Positions 50,012 through 58,986 of a DNA stretch of 64,000 nucleotides are shown here, in pieces. The position numbers and the translations under genes are program-made. The stretch comes from Novosphingobium sp. FKTRR1 (GTDB lineage: Bacteria; Pseudomonadota; Alphaproteobacteria; Sphingomonadales; Sphingomonadaceae): NCBI RefSeq assembly GCF_020404405.1, contig NZ_JAIZDA010000004.1:124001-188000 (forward strand). Reading direction: 5' to 3'. Below the pieces are notes generated by a model that was not told where the DNA came from, did no database searches, and was given only the letters and a program-made list of their open reading frames with translations. Numbering within the stretch: position 1 is the first letter of the stretch; each line of letters opens with the position of its first letter.

Positions 50012-51535
50012 TCAGGCCAGTTGCGCGGCCGGTATCACCACGGTGTTGAGTGAATCCGGCTCAAGATTCAGCGTCAGCACGCGTTGGCCGATGGCAAAGC
50101 GCACCCGCAACGGCTGGCTGATCGGATTGCTGGCCACCAGCACCACCGAACCATCGGGATTGCGGAAGGCGATCTGGTCGGTGAAGCCAAGGAAGCTTTC
50201 CGCCGGAATGAACCGCGCACCGGTCTGCACCGACCCGGCGATATGGCGCATCAGCCAGTAATCCTCGGTCAGGCGGAAAGTCCCGGCTTTGGTATCAACA
50301 TCGACCAGCGCGTTCTGCGGCCAGCCCCAGCCGCTCATCCCGCCGATTGGCATCACCATGTTCCAGTAGGTCCACACGCTGGCACCATGTTCGAAATAGC
50401 GCTTGAGCGTGTTCCAGCTGTATCGCGCATAATGCCAGTCGTTGGTGCCGAAACCGCACTCCTGTTCCGAACCCCACAGTTCCACGTCGGGGAAGTGTTC
50501 GCGCAAGGCCGGCAACGCGCCCTTGCCAGCCCATTGCACGCCGATGCCCTTGATCACCTTTGCCGCGGCAGGATCGGCCATGACTTTTTCGAACAGGGCC
50601 GCGTTGCCGCGTTCCAGCGTGCCGAAGAACACGTTGACCCCCAACTTGTCCATCTCGCGACCCAGATAGGGCACGAAGCGGGCAAGTCCCTCGGGCGTCC
50701 AGGTACAACTGGGGAAGGGCTGGGCGGAGTTGAACTCGTTCTGCGGCATGACCGTGTCGATGCGGATGCCGTGTTTGCGGTATTCCTCGACATAACGGGC
50801 GAAATAGCGGGCATAGGCGTCGAGATAGCGGTCCTCGAGCTTGAAGGAATCGGTGCCCTCCTTGCCCAACTGGTCAGGGCGGATGCCGTTGGACGGCTGG
50901 CCGGGCCAGGCTGGTGCCTGCGCATAATGGCCGCCCTTCTTCATCCATGTCGGCGGGGACCATGGCGATGCCCAGACCTTGAGCGCGGGCTGATGCGCTT
51001 GCGCTGCCTGAATGAACGGGATCAGCGTCTCGGTATCGTTGGCGACGGAAAAGTGATCGAGTGCGAAGTCATCAGCCACTTCGTCATAGCTGTACCACCC
51101 GCGCGAGATGTCGTTGGCCCCGATCGGGGTGCGGCAGCGGCTGAAATTGCAACCGTCCGCGCCGAACAGCGCTGCCAGAGCGGCATCGCGGCGCGCGGGC
51201 GAAAGCGCGGACAGCGCCTGCCAGCCCTTTTCGGTGAAAGCGCCGCCGAACCCGGCGATGGTCTGGGCCGGCTGGTCGATGCGCAACACCACGTCGAGAT
51301 CGAACAGGCTGCCCGACGGCGCGGTGAGCGGGCTCACCGGTCGGGCTCGCCAAGGCCGACCGGCAACGGTGGCATGCCAGCTTGCGCCAGCCGAGGCCGA
51401 GGCCTCGCTTGCGGTCTTTCCAGCCGCTGCTGCCGCCCCTACAGGCGCAGCAGCAAGCGTCGATGCGGCAACGCCGGTGCCAAGAAGTTCCAGCGCTTCT
51501 CTCCGGTTCAGGCCGGTTTCACTCCGGTTTTTCAT
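50012..51535 (-). CDS. Tat-exported GH30 glycoside hydrolase
   Basis: A 507-residue family 30 enzyme. The N-terminus has twin arginines (GLNRREALELLGTGVAASTLAAAP), then the barrel: IDQPAQTIAGFGGAFTEKGWQ, FSRCRTPIGANDIS, LKVWASPWSPPTWMKKGG. The acid/base is E267 in MPQNEFN, and the likely nucleophile is E357 in LWGSEQECG. The C-terminal beta domain ends RVLTLNLEPDSLNTVVI. Related enzymes are glucosylceramidase-like beta-glucosidases and beta-1,6-glucanases; the TE/SE-x-E-C-G signature is reminiscent of the latter, but I would not assign a subfamily. It is the last gene of the lacI-DUF1593-GH30 strand, overlapping DUF1593 by 17 bases. Confidence 0.9.
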   Translation of the reverse strand: MKNRSETGLNRREALELLGTGVAASTLAAAPVGAAAAAGKTASEASASAGASWHATVAGRPWRARPVSPLTAPSGSLFDLDVVLRIDQPAQTIAGFGGAFTEKGWQALSALSPARRDAALAALFGADGCNFSRCRTPIGANDISRGWYSYDEVADDFALDHFSVANDTETLIPFIQAAQAHQPALKVWASPWSPPTWMKKGGHYAQAPAWPGQPSNGIRPDQLGKEGTDSFKLEDRYLDAYARYFARYVEEYRKHGIRIDTVMPQNEFNSAQPFPSCTWTPEGLARFVPYLGREMDKLGVNVFFGTLERGNAALFEKVMADPAAAKVIKGIGVQWAGKGALPALREHFPDVELWGSEQECGFGTNDWHYARYSWNTLKRYFEHGASVWTYWNMVMPIGGMSGWGWPQNALVDVDTKAGTFRLTEDYWLMRHIAGSVQTGARFIPAESFLGFTDQIAFRNPDGSVVLVASNPISQPLRVRFAIGQRVLTLNLEPDSLNTVVIPAAQLA

Positions 51536-53018
51536 CGTTCACCTCTATCAGGATTCGTTTGTAACGGGTCAGAGTGGGCTTGCCGCTGTCGGTGACGGCA
51601 AGGATAAGGTGCGCGGTACGCGGGCCGGGCGGGCAAGGGATCAGCGGCAACCACGCATCGGCGCAGCGCGCGGTGGCGGTCACGGTGACTTGCGCGCGCT
51701 CCGGGTGGCTCAGTTGCAGGACCGGATTGGCGCCACGCCCGTCGAAACCGGCTTCGGGATAGGCGAACCAGCGATAGTGCAGCTTGTCCCCATCGGGATC
51801 GCTGCTGGCCGAGGCATCGAAGCTCCACCGTTGGCCGATCTTTGTGCGGACAACGATCTGCCCGGCGGATTCAAGGCCGCGCAACCCCACCTTGGGTGGA
51901 TGGTTGGCCTTGGCAAAGGGCTTGATCGTCCAGTCCATGCGGGCGGCGAAGTCGTTCTGGAAGGCTACGCGCCAGCGCCAGATCGTCGCCTGATCGGACA
52001 CCACCCCGTTGACGCTATCGGCCGAAGTCACGCGCATGAAACTGTCGCCGCCTTGCGTCCAGATCGGGCGTGGCTCGCCGGCGGGCTGGCGCAGGATATA
52101 GCGGCCACCCCAGCCGCCCCAGCCTGGCCCTTGCTGCGACATCAACCCGTTGGGAATGAGCCCGAGGAAGGATGGCGTGTCGCCTTCCATGATGAACATG
52201 TGGCGCGGATAGTGGCGTCCGAGCGGTCCCTTGCTGCGGATATTGGCGTCGAGCCATGCATTGCTGACGGTGGTGAAGTCCGCACCTGCGCCATTGCGGT
52301 AATACTGATCGCCGCTGATCCCGGTCCACGTCGCGCGGGCATAGTCCCCGCCATCGAGCGAGGACGGGCTGACGATCATGAGCAAGTCGGGGAATTCGCG
52401 CCGCAACCACGGCCCGGCATCATCCTGATCGCTGATGGCGTAGACACGCAGCTTGGCCACCACTTGCGCCAGCCGGTCGGGGGGCAGGGTGGCGCGGGCA
52501 TGGGCGAGCGCTTCGGCCAGCGTATTTGCCCCGCCCCAAAGGCTGACCCATAGCGGGCGCGGGTCATCGGCTTGCGCTTGGTCGAGCAAGGCCTGCGCTC
52601 CGGCCGAAGGGTGGTCGGGATGGATCGCTGCCATGCCGTATCCTGCCACGCCGTCGACAACCCGCGCGCGCAGGACCGCAGCATCGGGCCAGCCTGTGCC
52701 GTGCAAGCGCAGGTTTGCAATCACTTCGCCATAACCGTCGATCACGTCGCGCGCGATTTCGGGATGGATGGCCGTGCGCTGCCAGACCGAGGTGGCGGCG
52801 GCAAATCCGGTGATGTCGATTTCGTTGGCGTACAGCAGCAAACGGACCAGCGACATCTGGTCATCGGGTTCGTTGCCGATGTCGCTGATCACGAACAGGC
52901 GTGGGTGTGATTGCGCCTGCAACGGTGCAGTGGCTGCAAGCGCAACCTGAGGCAGCGCGATCATTGCCATCAAGGCGGTGAAGGCGGTGAAGGCGGTGAA
53001 GGCGCTTCCGCGTTTCAT
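51519..53018 (-). CDS. DUF1593 nucleoside-hydrolase-like secreted protein
   Basis: A 499-residue secreted protein. After a signal peptide carrying a tandem FTA repeat comes a nucleoside-hydrolase-like N-terminal domain (RLFVISDIGNEPDDQMSLVRLLLYANEIDITGFAAATS, with the calcium-binding DxxNExDD-type loop) that defines DUF1593. The last 100 residues form an Ig/cadherin-like C-terminal domain (WSFDASASSDPDGDKLHYRWFAYPEAG). Similar proteins, including Saccharophagus Sde182, are linked to cellulose or plant-glycan loci, but their reaction is not established. The start overlaps the LacI stop by 4 bases and the end overlaps GH30 by 17 bases, so it is co-translated with a glycosidase. Confidence 0.85.
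   Translation of the reverse strand: MKRGSAFTAFTAFTALMAMIALPQVALAATAPLQAQSHPRLFVISDIGNEPDDQMSLVRLLLYANEIDITGFAAATSVWQRTAIHPEIARDVIDGYGEVIANLRLHGTGWPDAAVLRARVVDGVAGYGMAAIHPDHPSAGAQALLDQAQADDPRPLWVSLWGGANTLAEALAHARATLPPDRLAQVVAKLRVYAISDQDDAGPWLRREFPDLLMIVSPSSLDGGDYARATWTGISGDQYYRNGAGADFTTVSNAWLDANIRSKGPLGRHYPRHMFIMEGDTPSFLGLIPNGLMSQQGPGWGGWGGRYILRQPAGEPRPIWTQGGDSFMRVTSADSVNGVVSDQATIWRWRVAFQNDFAARMDWTIKPFAKANHPPKVGLRGLESAGQIVVRTKIGQRWSFDASASSDPDGDKLHYRWFAYPEAGFDGRGANPVLQLSHPERAQVTVTATARCADAWLPLIPCPPGPRTAHLILAVTDSGKPTLTRYKRILIEVNDEKPE
52972..52998. repeat. Three perfect 9-base tandem repeats in a signal-peptide coding region
   Basis: AAGGCGGTG occurs three times head to tail (52972-52980, 52981-52989, 52990-52998), with six more matching bases after it. 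On the minus strand it encodes FTA repeats in the DUF1593 signal peptide. The unit is a multiple of three, so copy changes stay in frame. Confidence 0.9.
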
Positions 53019-54049
53019 GGCGCGGCGGCAACCGAATCGCGCACGATCAGCCGGAAATCGAGCGTTGTTTGCGTTGCTGCCTGTCCGGTGCGGTCGAGCA
53101 GCATCAGCGCGGTACGGTGCGCCATTTCCTCGATCGGCTGATAGACGGTGGTCAGCGCAGGCCAGACCGATTCCGCCACCCAGCTATCGTCGAAGCCGCA
53201 AACCGAAACATCGCCCGGCACGGTAACGCCTGCGCGCATGCAACTGACCATCGCGCCTGCTGCCGAATCGTCGTTGGTCGCGAAAATGGCCGTTATCCTT
53301 GGCGATGCATCCATCAGCACCTGACCGGCCGCAATTCCGCCGCTGAAAGCGAACCCGCCCGGCGCCTCAAGGATCGGCCCGTCCAGACCCATCGTGCGCA
53401 AAGCCGAAACGAATCCATCACGCCTGCGGTGCGCCGCGCCGTGATGGTCGGGGCCGGTGATGATGCCAAAGCGCCGGTGGCCAAGGTTGAACAGATAGTG
53501 CGCTACCATCGCTCCGGCGGCGAAATCGTCGATCAACACGCACGGCGCTCGGTCCAGCTGGATGTCCGGAGCAATGCGCGCATAGCGAATCCCCTGCTTC
53601 TCCAGAAAATCCAGAACCAGCTGATTGTCGGTCAGCGGAGGGGTCAGGATGAAGCCGTCGCAACGGCTGTTGCGCAAGATCGCGCTCAACTGCGCCTGCA
53701 CAAGGTCATCGCTGCACGACGAATCGATCTGGTCGATTCGCAAGTGGTACTGGTGTTCGACACAGGCGCGGTAGACGCCCGACTGCACTTTCATGGTGTA
53801 GTTCGGACTCGGGTTGTCGAACAGCAGGCCGATAATGAAGGTGCGCGATCCGGCAAGCGAACGTGCCGCCATATCAGGTACATAGTCGAGCTCTGTTATC
53901 GCTGCTTCGACCTTTGCACGTAGCTTTGCGGATACGTGCGGCTCGTTGTTGATGACGCGCGAGACGCTCTTTAGCGACACGCCCGCAAGCCGGGCAACGT
54001 CCTCCATGGTGGCGTGAGGCGCATGATGCTGTCGGATCGTATTGTTCAT
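53015..54049 (-). CDS. LacI-family regulator of the glycan locus
   Basis: A 344-residue LacI-type repressor. The N-terminal helix-turn-helix is MEDVARLAGVSLKSVSRVINNEPHVSAKLRAKVEAAI, followed by the hinge ELDYVPDMAARSLAGSR and the periplasmic-binding-protein-like core with FIIGLLFDNPSPNYTM, NLGHRRFGIITGPDHHGAAHRRRDGF and FGTNDDS-type IFATNDDSAAGAM. I chose ATG 54049, preceded by AAGG; the frame opens upstream at a TTG (54133), which lies beyond the probable operator. It heads the GH30 strand and is divergent from the TonB-receptor-GH3 strand. A TTGACAGCGCTGACAA operator 59 bases before the start can serve both directions and autoregulation. Confidence 0.93.
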   Translation of the reverse strand: MNNTIRQHHAPHATMEDVARLAGVSLKSVSRVINNEPHVSAKLRAKVEAAITELDYVPDMAARSLAGSRTFIIGLLFDNPSPNYTMKVQSGVYRACVEHQYHLRIDQIDSSCSDDLVQAQLSAILRNSRCDGFILTPPLTDNQLVLDFLEKQGIRYARIAPDIQLDRAPCVLIDDFAAGAMVAHYLFNLGHRRFGIITGPDHHGAAHRRRDGFVSALRTMGLDGPILEAPGGFAFSGGIAAGQVLMDASPRITAIFATNDDSAAGAMVSCMRAGVTVPGDVSVCGFDDSWVAESVWPALTTVYQPIEEMAHRTALMLLDRTGQAATQTTLDFRLIVRDSVAAAP

Positions 54050-54405
54050 GACAGCCTTATGGCCCTGTCCCTTTGTCCAGTCATCTACCGTGTCTGACAG
54101 CGCAGTCTTGACAGCGCTGACAACGGGTGTCAATCGTACATCAGAAGCAAGCGGAAAGCTCGCTCAGGGAGAGGGAAGGGTCGGTTGGCGCACTTGGCAT
54201 GCGCTGGCCTTCAGCAAAATTTCCTCAATGTTCCAATCGCTCCACCTGTGGGGCGAGGCAGCAACCCTGTGCGCGTGATCCGGGCGCTTTGGGCCAACCC
54301 ACGTTGGTCGTTTTCTTGGTCGGGTGGTTGGCTTGGGCTTGCTGCGAACCATCCGACGGGGAGCGCAACGGCACATCGCGGTTGTGCAACAAGAGGGAGG
54401 AAAAA
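54050..54405. other. 356-base divergent intergenic region with long TonB-receptor leader
   Basis: No gene is supported here. The LacI-type operator lies at 54108-54123. If transcription of the receptor gene starts near it, the mRNA leader would be about 250-280 bases, unusually long for this window. I see no recognisable riboswitch in it. The ribosome site GGGAGG precedes the receptor start. Confidence 0.5.
54108..54123. promoter_or_regulatory. LacI-type operator in the divergent glycan promoter
   Basis: TTGACAGCGCTGACAA is symmetric except for one A/A pair, giving TTGwCAGCGCTGwCAA with a central CG as in LacI-family sites. It lies 58-74 bases upstream of lacI and about 280 bases before the receptor start. 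Confidence 0.65.
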
Positions 54406-56664
54406 ATGAAATTGATCCGCACTGCTTGCCTTGCCTCGGTCTTCACGCTTGCCGTGCCGGCCTATGCGCAGGATGCCCAGACCACTGGTGCTCAGGACGC
54501 CGCCGCTGCGGCGGCATCGACCGGTGACATCATCGTCACCGCCACGCGCCAATCGACCCTGCTGTCCAAGACCCCGATCACGCTGTCGGCCATCAGCGGA
54601 GACCAGCTCAAGAGCGCTGGCGTCACCGACGCACGCGCCTTGTCGATGGCCGTGCCCAACCTGGCATTGACCGAAAGCGGCGATGCCGTGCGCATCTCGA
54701 TCCGTGGCGTGACCAGCACCGACACCACCGAAAAGGGTGACCCCTCGGCGGCCTTCCTGCTCGATGGCATCTATATCGCGCGTCCGTCCGATGCGTTGGG
54801 CAGCTTCTACGACGTGGAACGCGTCGAAGTGCTGCGCGGGCCGCAGGGCACGCTTTACGGCCGCAACACCACGGCCGGTGTGATCAACGTGATCAGCGCC
54901 AAGCCCAAGGACGAGTTCGCCGCATCGCTCGACGGCAGCTATGGCAGCCTCAACACCGTCGATTCGACGGGCATGATCAACTTGCGTGTGGCCGAAGGAC
55001 TGGGCGTGCGCGCTGCGGTCAACTATCAGCGGCAGGACACGTTCTACACCGTCAACGGCACGTCGCCGACTTCGGTCAATCCGTTCCGCGAAACGCTGTC
55101 TGCGCGCCTGTCGTTCGGCGGCAAGCTGGGCGACAACCTGACGTTCGTGGTCCGTGGTGACTATTCGAACACCAAGGGTTCGGGCAGCAACGGCAACCTC
55201 GTCACGCTGGACCGTTTCTATGACACGTCCACCGTCGGCATCAAGACGGTCAACCCGGTCTATGTCGATCACCCGGCCAATTACGAGCGCCTGCTGACTG
55301 TCGCGCCGATCTATCCCAGCCAGCGCAACAACAAGAACTACGGCATCATGGGTGAGTTCACCTATGATTTCGGCCCGGTGCAGCTGACTTATCTGGGTGC
55401 GTACCGCAAGACCGACCGCGATGACACGCGCAACCTGCTGCTGTTCAGTGCGTTGAACAACCCGGCGTTCTTCTTCGGCACGTTCAAGCAGGATAGCCAC
55501 GAACTGCGTCTGGCCTTCGGTCAGGGCTCGCGTCTGCATGGCCAGGTAGGCGGCTATTACTTCCACGAAAAGTCGTCGCTGGAATTCAACCTTGGCGCGC
55601 CGCTGTCGAGCATCGTCGTCCCGAACGCTACCGGCTTTGCCTTCCCGCAAGGGCCGACCGTGTCCAAGTCGAAGGCCGCCTTTGGCCAGTTGACGTTCGA
55701 CATCACCCCGGCGCTGCACATTACCGGCGGCATTCGCTACACCAACGACTTCAAGTCGCGTAACGGTGCCACCGTGGTCGATTTTGCCGACGTCACCAAG
55801 TCGATCTGCGGCAAGGCGCGTTGCGTGCTCAACGAAAACGTGGCCGCGCGCACCTTCAACAAGACGATCTGGAAGGTCGGCGTCGATTATGATGCGCCGG
55901 GTCTGGGCCTGATCTATGCGGCGGTGTCGACCGGTTACAAGGCTGGTGGTTTCAACGACGGTTGCGTCACCGGCGCTGGCGTCGGTTGCGCGCTCACGCC
56001 CGCGGCGCTGTACTACAACCCCGAAACGCTGACGAACTATGAAGCGGGCGTGAAGTTCCGCATCTCGCCCGCCTTCCGCTTCAACGCGGCGGTGTTCCAC
56101 TATGATTATGACAGCCTGCAGGTCAGCCAGGTCGTCACCGTGCCGATCCCGGCTACGCTGATCAGCAATGCCGCCAAGGCCAAGGTCGACGGTGTCGAAC
56201 TGGAAGCGACGCTGAAGCCCAGCGACACCTTCACGGTCGATCTGGGATATACCTACACGAACGCGCGCTATGCCAACTTCGTGCCCGACGCGGTGAACTT
56301 CCCGAACTTCTCGTTCAAGGGCGCCGCGCTTGACCATGCGCCCAAGAACGTCGTGACCGGGGCCGTGACCAAGACCATCCCGCTGGGCGACGGCAGCCGC
56401 TTTGAAGCCACGCTGCGCAGCCGGTTGAGCTCGGAATACTACATCATCGACCTCAACAATCTGTCGCAGTTCCGCCAGCCGTCGTTCACCAAGACCGACG
56501 CGACGATCACCTACACCGCGCCGCATGATCGGTTCTATGTTCAGGGCTTCGTCAAGAACATCGAGAACAAGATCACCATCGCCAATGCCGCAACCGGCCT
56601 TGGTGCGGGCGTGACCATCGAAGCGCCGCGCCAGTACGGCGTTCGCGCGGGGCTCAAGTTCTGA
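54406..56664 (+). CDS. TonB-dependent receptor of the GH3/GH30 glycan locus
   Basis: A 752-residue receptor. The signal peptide is MKLIRTACLASVFTLAVPAYAQ, followed by a Gln/Ala-rich linker, the TonB-box-like GDIIVTATRQS, a plug (ISGDQLKSAGVTDARALSMAVPNLAL, VEVLRGPQGTLYGRNTTAGVINV) and the barrel, ending VRAGLKF. It probably brings oligosaccharides into the periplasm for the GH3 and GH30 enzymes. ATG 54406 is preceded by GGGAGG and gives the only convincing signal peptide; the frame is open upstream to 54127, inside the promoter. It is first on the plus-strand arm, with a GC-rich hairpin between it and the GH3 gene. Confidence 0.93.
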   Translation: MKLIRTACLASVFTLAVPAYAQDAQTTGAQDAAAAAASTGDIIVTATRQSTLLSKTPITLSAISGDQLKSAGVTDARALSMAVPNLALTESGDAVRISIRGVTSTDTTEKGDPSAAFLLDGIYIARPSDALGSFYDVERVEVLRGPQGTLYGRNTTAGVINVISAKPKDEFAASLDGSYGSLNTVDSTGMINLRVAEGLGVRAAVNYQRQDTFYTVNGTSPTSVNPFRETLSARLSFGGKLGDNLTFVVRGDYSNTKGSGSNGNLVTLDRFYDTSTVGIKTVNPVYVDHPANYERLLTVAPIYPSQRNNKNYGIMGEFTYDFGPVQLTYLGAYRKTDRDDTRNLLLFSALNNPAFFFGTFKQDSHELRLAFGQGSRLHGQVGGYYFHEKSSLEFNLGAPLSSIVVPNATGFAFPQGPTVSKSKAAFGQLTFDITPALHITGGIRYTNDFKSRNGATVVDFADVTKSICGKARCVLNENVAARTFNKTIWKVGVDYDAPGLGLIYAAVSTGYKAGGFNDGCVTGAGVGCALTPAALYYNPETLTNYEAGVKFRISPAFRFNAAVFHYDYDSLQVSQVVTVPIPATLISNAAKAKVDGVELEATLKPSDTFTVDLGYTYTNARYANFVPDAVNFPNFSFKGAALDHAPKNVVTGAVTKTIPLGDGSRFEATLRSRLSSEYYIIDLNNLSQFRQPSFTKTDATITYTAPHDRFYVQGFVKNIENKITIANAATGLGAGVTIEAPRQYGVRAGLKF

Positions 56665-56683
56665 TCTGAAATTGGTTCCCTCA

Positions 56684-56711
56684 GGGGGCTGCAGGCGTGC
56701 TTGCGGCCCCC
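56684..56711 (+). terminator. GC-rich hairpin between the receptor and GH3 genes
   Basis: GGGGGCTGCA (56684-56693) pairs with TGCGGCCCCC (56702-56711), one G-T pair, across an 8-base loop. TTGTCGTTTTACC follows. It is probably a partial terminator or 3' stabiliser, placed inside the operon, and similar to the hairpins after the other TonB receptor genes. Confidence 0.45.
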
Positions 56712-56756
56712 GCCCTTGTCGTTTTACCTTCCCTCTCGTTCCCCCAAGGAGAGCGC

Positions 56757-58982
56757 ATGAAACTTCGTCCTGTCTTTTCCGTCGGTTGCGCCGTTGCTGC
56801 ATTGGCTGTCGGTCTGCCTGCGGCTGCCGAACCGGTCACTTCTGCCGACTTTGCCAAAGCCGAGGCGCGTGCAGTCGCCACGCTCAAGCAGATGACGGTG
56901 GACGAAAAGTACGTGCTCACCCATGGCATCATGGCTGTGCCGTTCATTCCCGGCACGGTGGTCCCGGCCGATGGCGTGCTTGGGGCAGGCTATGTCGCGG
57001 GCATTCCCCGGCTGAACATTCCGGCGCTGACCGAATCCGATGCCAGCCTTGGGGTGGCATGGGTCGGCGGGCTGCGTCATGACGGCGCCACTGCGCTGCC
57101 ATCGGGGCTGGCGCAGGCCGCGACGTGGAACCCAGACACGCTTTACGCAGGCGGCGCGGCGATCGGTGCCGAAGCGCGGGCCAAGGCCTTCAACGTGCTG
57201 CTGGCCGGTGGGGTCAATCTGGCGCGCGATCCGCGCAACGGACGCACCTTCGAATACCTTGCCGAGGATCCGCTGCTGTCGGGCGTGCTTGTCGGCGCAG
57301 CCATCCGTGGCATCCAGTCGAACCATATCATTTCCACGATCAAGCACTTCGCGCTCAATGGCCAGGAAACCGGTCGCAAGTACGTGGACGTCAAGATTGC
57401 CGAAGGGGCCGCGCGCGAAAGCGATCTGCTGGCCTTCCAGATCGGCATCGAACAGGGCCAGCCCGGCTCGGTGATGTGTTCGTACAACCGCATTCTGGGC
57501 AAGCAGGGCTGCGATCAGGACTGGCTGCTGAACAAGGTGCTCAAGCAGTCGTGGGGCTGGAAGGGCTTCGTGATGTCCGACTGGGGCGCGGTTCCCGGCG
57601 TCGAGGCGGCGATCAACGGGCTTGACCAGCAATCGGGCGAACAGCTGGACAAGGCGGTGTTCTTTACCGGCCCGCTCAAGGCCAAGGCGGCGGCAGACCC
57701 GGCATGGGCGGCGCGCGTCGATGACATCAACAAGCGCGTACTGACCGCGATCTATGCGACTGGCATCGACAAGTTTCCGGCAAAGCCCGGCGGCACCATC
57801 GACTTTGCTGCGCACGGCCAAATCGCGCTTGATGCGGCCAAGCAGGCGATCGTGCTGTTGCGCAATGCCAACGGGGCCTTGCCCTTGGCCAAGTCGACCA
57901 AGTCGATCGCGGTCATCGGCGGCTATGCCGATACCGGCGTGCTGTCGGGCGCCGGGTCAAGCCAGGTGCAGGGTGAGGGCGGTCCGGCAGCGGTCCGCTC
58001 GGTCGGCGGTGACGGCCCGTTCGCGGCGTTCATGAACCAGCAGTACCACCGCTCGGCTCCGCTCAAGGCAATCAAGGCGCTGGCGCCCCAGGCAACGGTG
58101 ACCTTCCGCGACGGACGCTATATCGCCGATGCGGTCGAAAAGGCCAAGCAGGCCGAAGTCGCCATCGTGTTTGCCAACGAGTGGCGCGCCGAAGGGCTCG
58201 ATCAGCCCGATCTGTCGTTGCCCGATGGGCAGGATGCGCTGATCGCGGCAGTCGCTGCGGCCAATCCCAATACCATCGTCGTGTTGCAGACCGGTGGCCC
58301 GATCGCGATGCCATGGCTGGACAAGGTGGCCGGCGTGCTCGAGGCTTGGTATCCCGGTGCGCGCGGGGGTGAGGCGATTGCATCGGTGCTGTTCGGCGAT
58401 ACCAATCCGGGCGGGCGTCTGCCGGTGACGTTCCCCGCCAGCCTTGACCAGTTGCCGCGCCCCAAGCTGGATGGTGCGGACTGGGTCGAACCGAACTTCG
58501 CGGGCGATGCCGCGCCGGGCAAAGACCAGTTGCACGCCAACTATGACATCGAAGGATCGGATGTCGGCTATCGCTGGTTCGCGCGCAAAGGGGCCAAGCC
58601 GCTGTTCCCGTTCGGCTTCGGACTCAGCTATACTAGCTTTGCCGGTTCGGGTCTTGCTATTGCGGCCAAGGGCGTTTCGGCGACCGCACACTTTACGCTG
58701 ACCAACACAGGCAAGCTGGCGGGCGACGATGTCGGTCAGGTCTATCTGGTCAGCCGCAAGGGTGAGGCCAGGCGGCGTCTGGTCGGCTTCCAGCGCGTGT
58801 CGCTGGCGCCCGGCGCTTCGCAGCAGGTCAGCGTGACCATCGACCCGCGCCTGCTGGCCGATTGGAAGGACGGCGGCTGGACCGTTCCGGCTGGGGACTA
58901 CGGCTTCGCGCTGGGTCGCAATGCCGATGACCTTGGCCCGGTCGTCACGGTCAAGATCGCTGGCAAGACCTGGAAGGATTGA
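56757..58982 (+). CDS. Exported GH3 beta-glucosidase
   Basis: A 741-residue family 3 glycosidase with signal peptide [24 protein letters not shown]. The N-terminal barrel includes [44 protein letters not shown] and the nucleophile D275 in [10 protein letters not shown]. The second alpha/beta domain and a fibronectin-like C-terminal domain follow ([29 protein letters not shown]). GH3 enzymes release beta-linked glucose, xylose or related units from oligosaccharide ends in the periplasm. ATG 56757 follows AAGGAG. It is second on the plus-strand arm and lies 4 bases before the carboxylesterase gene, whose ribosome site is inside its end. Confidence 0.93.
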   Translation: MKLRPVFSVGCAVAALAVGLPAAAEPVTSADFAKAEARAVATLKQMTVDEKYVLTHGIMAVPFIPGTVVPADGVLGAGYVAGIPRLNIPALTESDASLGVAWVGGLRHDGATALPSGLAQAATWNPDTLYAGGAAIGAEARAKAFNVLLAGGVNLARDPRNGRTFEYLAEDPLLSGVLVGAAIRGIQSNHIISTIKHFALNGQETGRKYVDVKIAEGAARESDLLAFQIGIEQGQPGSVMCSYNRILGKQGCDQDWLLNKVLKQSWGWKGFVMSDWGAVPGVEAAINGLDQQSGEQLDKAVFFTGPLKAKAAADPAWAARVDDINKRVLTAIYATGIDKFPAKPGGTIDFAAHGQIALDAAKQAIVLLRNANGALPLAKSTKSIAVIGGYADTGVLSGAGSSQVQGEGGPAAVRSVGGDGPFAAFMNQQYHRSAPLKAIKALAPQATVTFRDGRYIADAVEKAKQAEVAIVFANEWRAEGLDQPDLSLPDGQDALIAAVAAANPNTIVVLQTGGPIAMPWLDKVAGVLEAWYPGARGGEAIASVLFGDTNPGGRLPVTFPASLDQLPRPKLDGADWVEPNFAGDAAPGKDQLHANYDIEGSDVGYRWFARKGAKPLFPFGFGLSYTSFAGSGLAIAAKGVSATAHFTLTNTGKLAGDDVGQVYLVSRKGEARRRLVGFQRVSLAPGASQQVSVTIDPRLLADWKDGGWTVPAGDYGFALGRNADDLGPVVTVKIAGKTWKD

Positions 58983-58986
58983 CTTG

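Noticed and set aside
52972..52998. CRISPR-like repeat
   Set aside because: Three 9-base units are directly adjacent without spacers, and lie within a coding signal peptide.
54211..56802. A minus-strand open frame of over 850 codons opposite the TonB receptor gene
   Set aside because: High GC leaves long stop-free frames opposite real genes. This one has no signal peptide or known motif and exactly mirrors the receptor gene, whose protein has full family features. The same applies to long mirror frames opposite ppk, the ring-cleavage genes and the 33.6-kb receptor gene.
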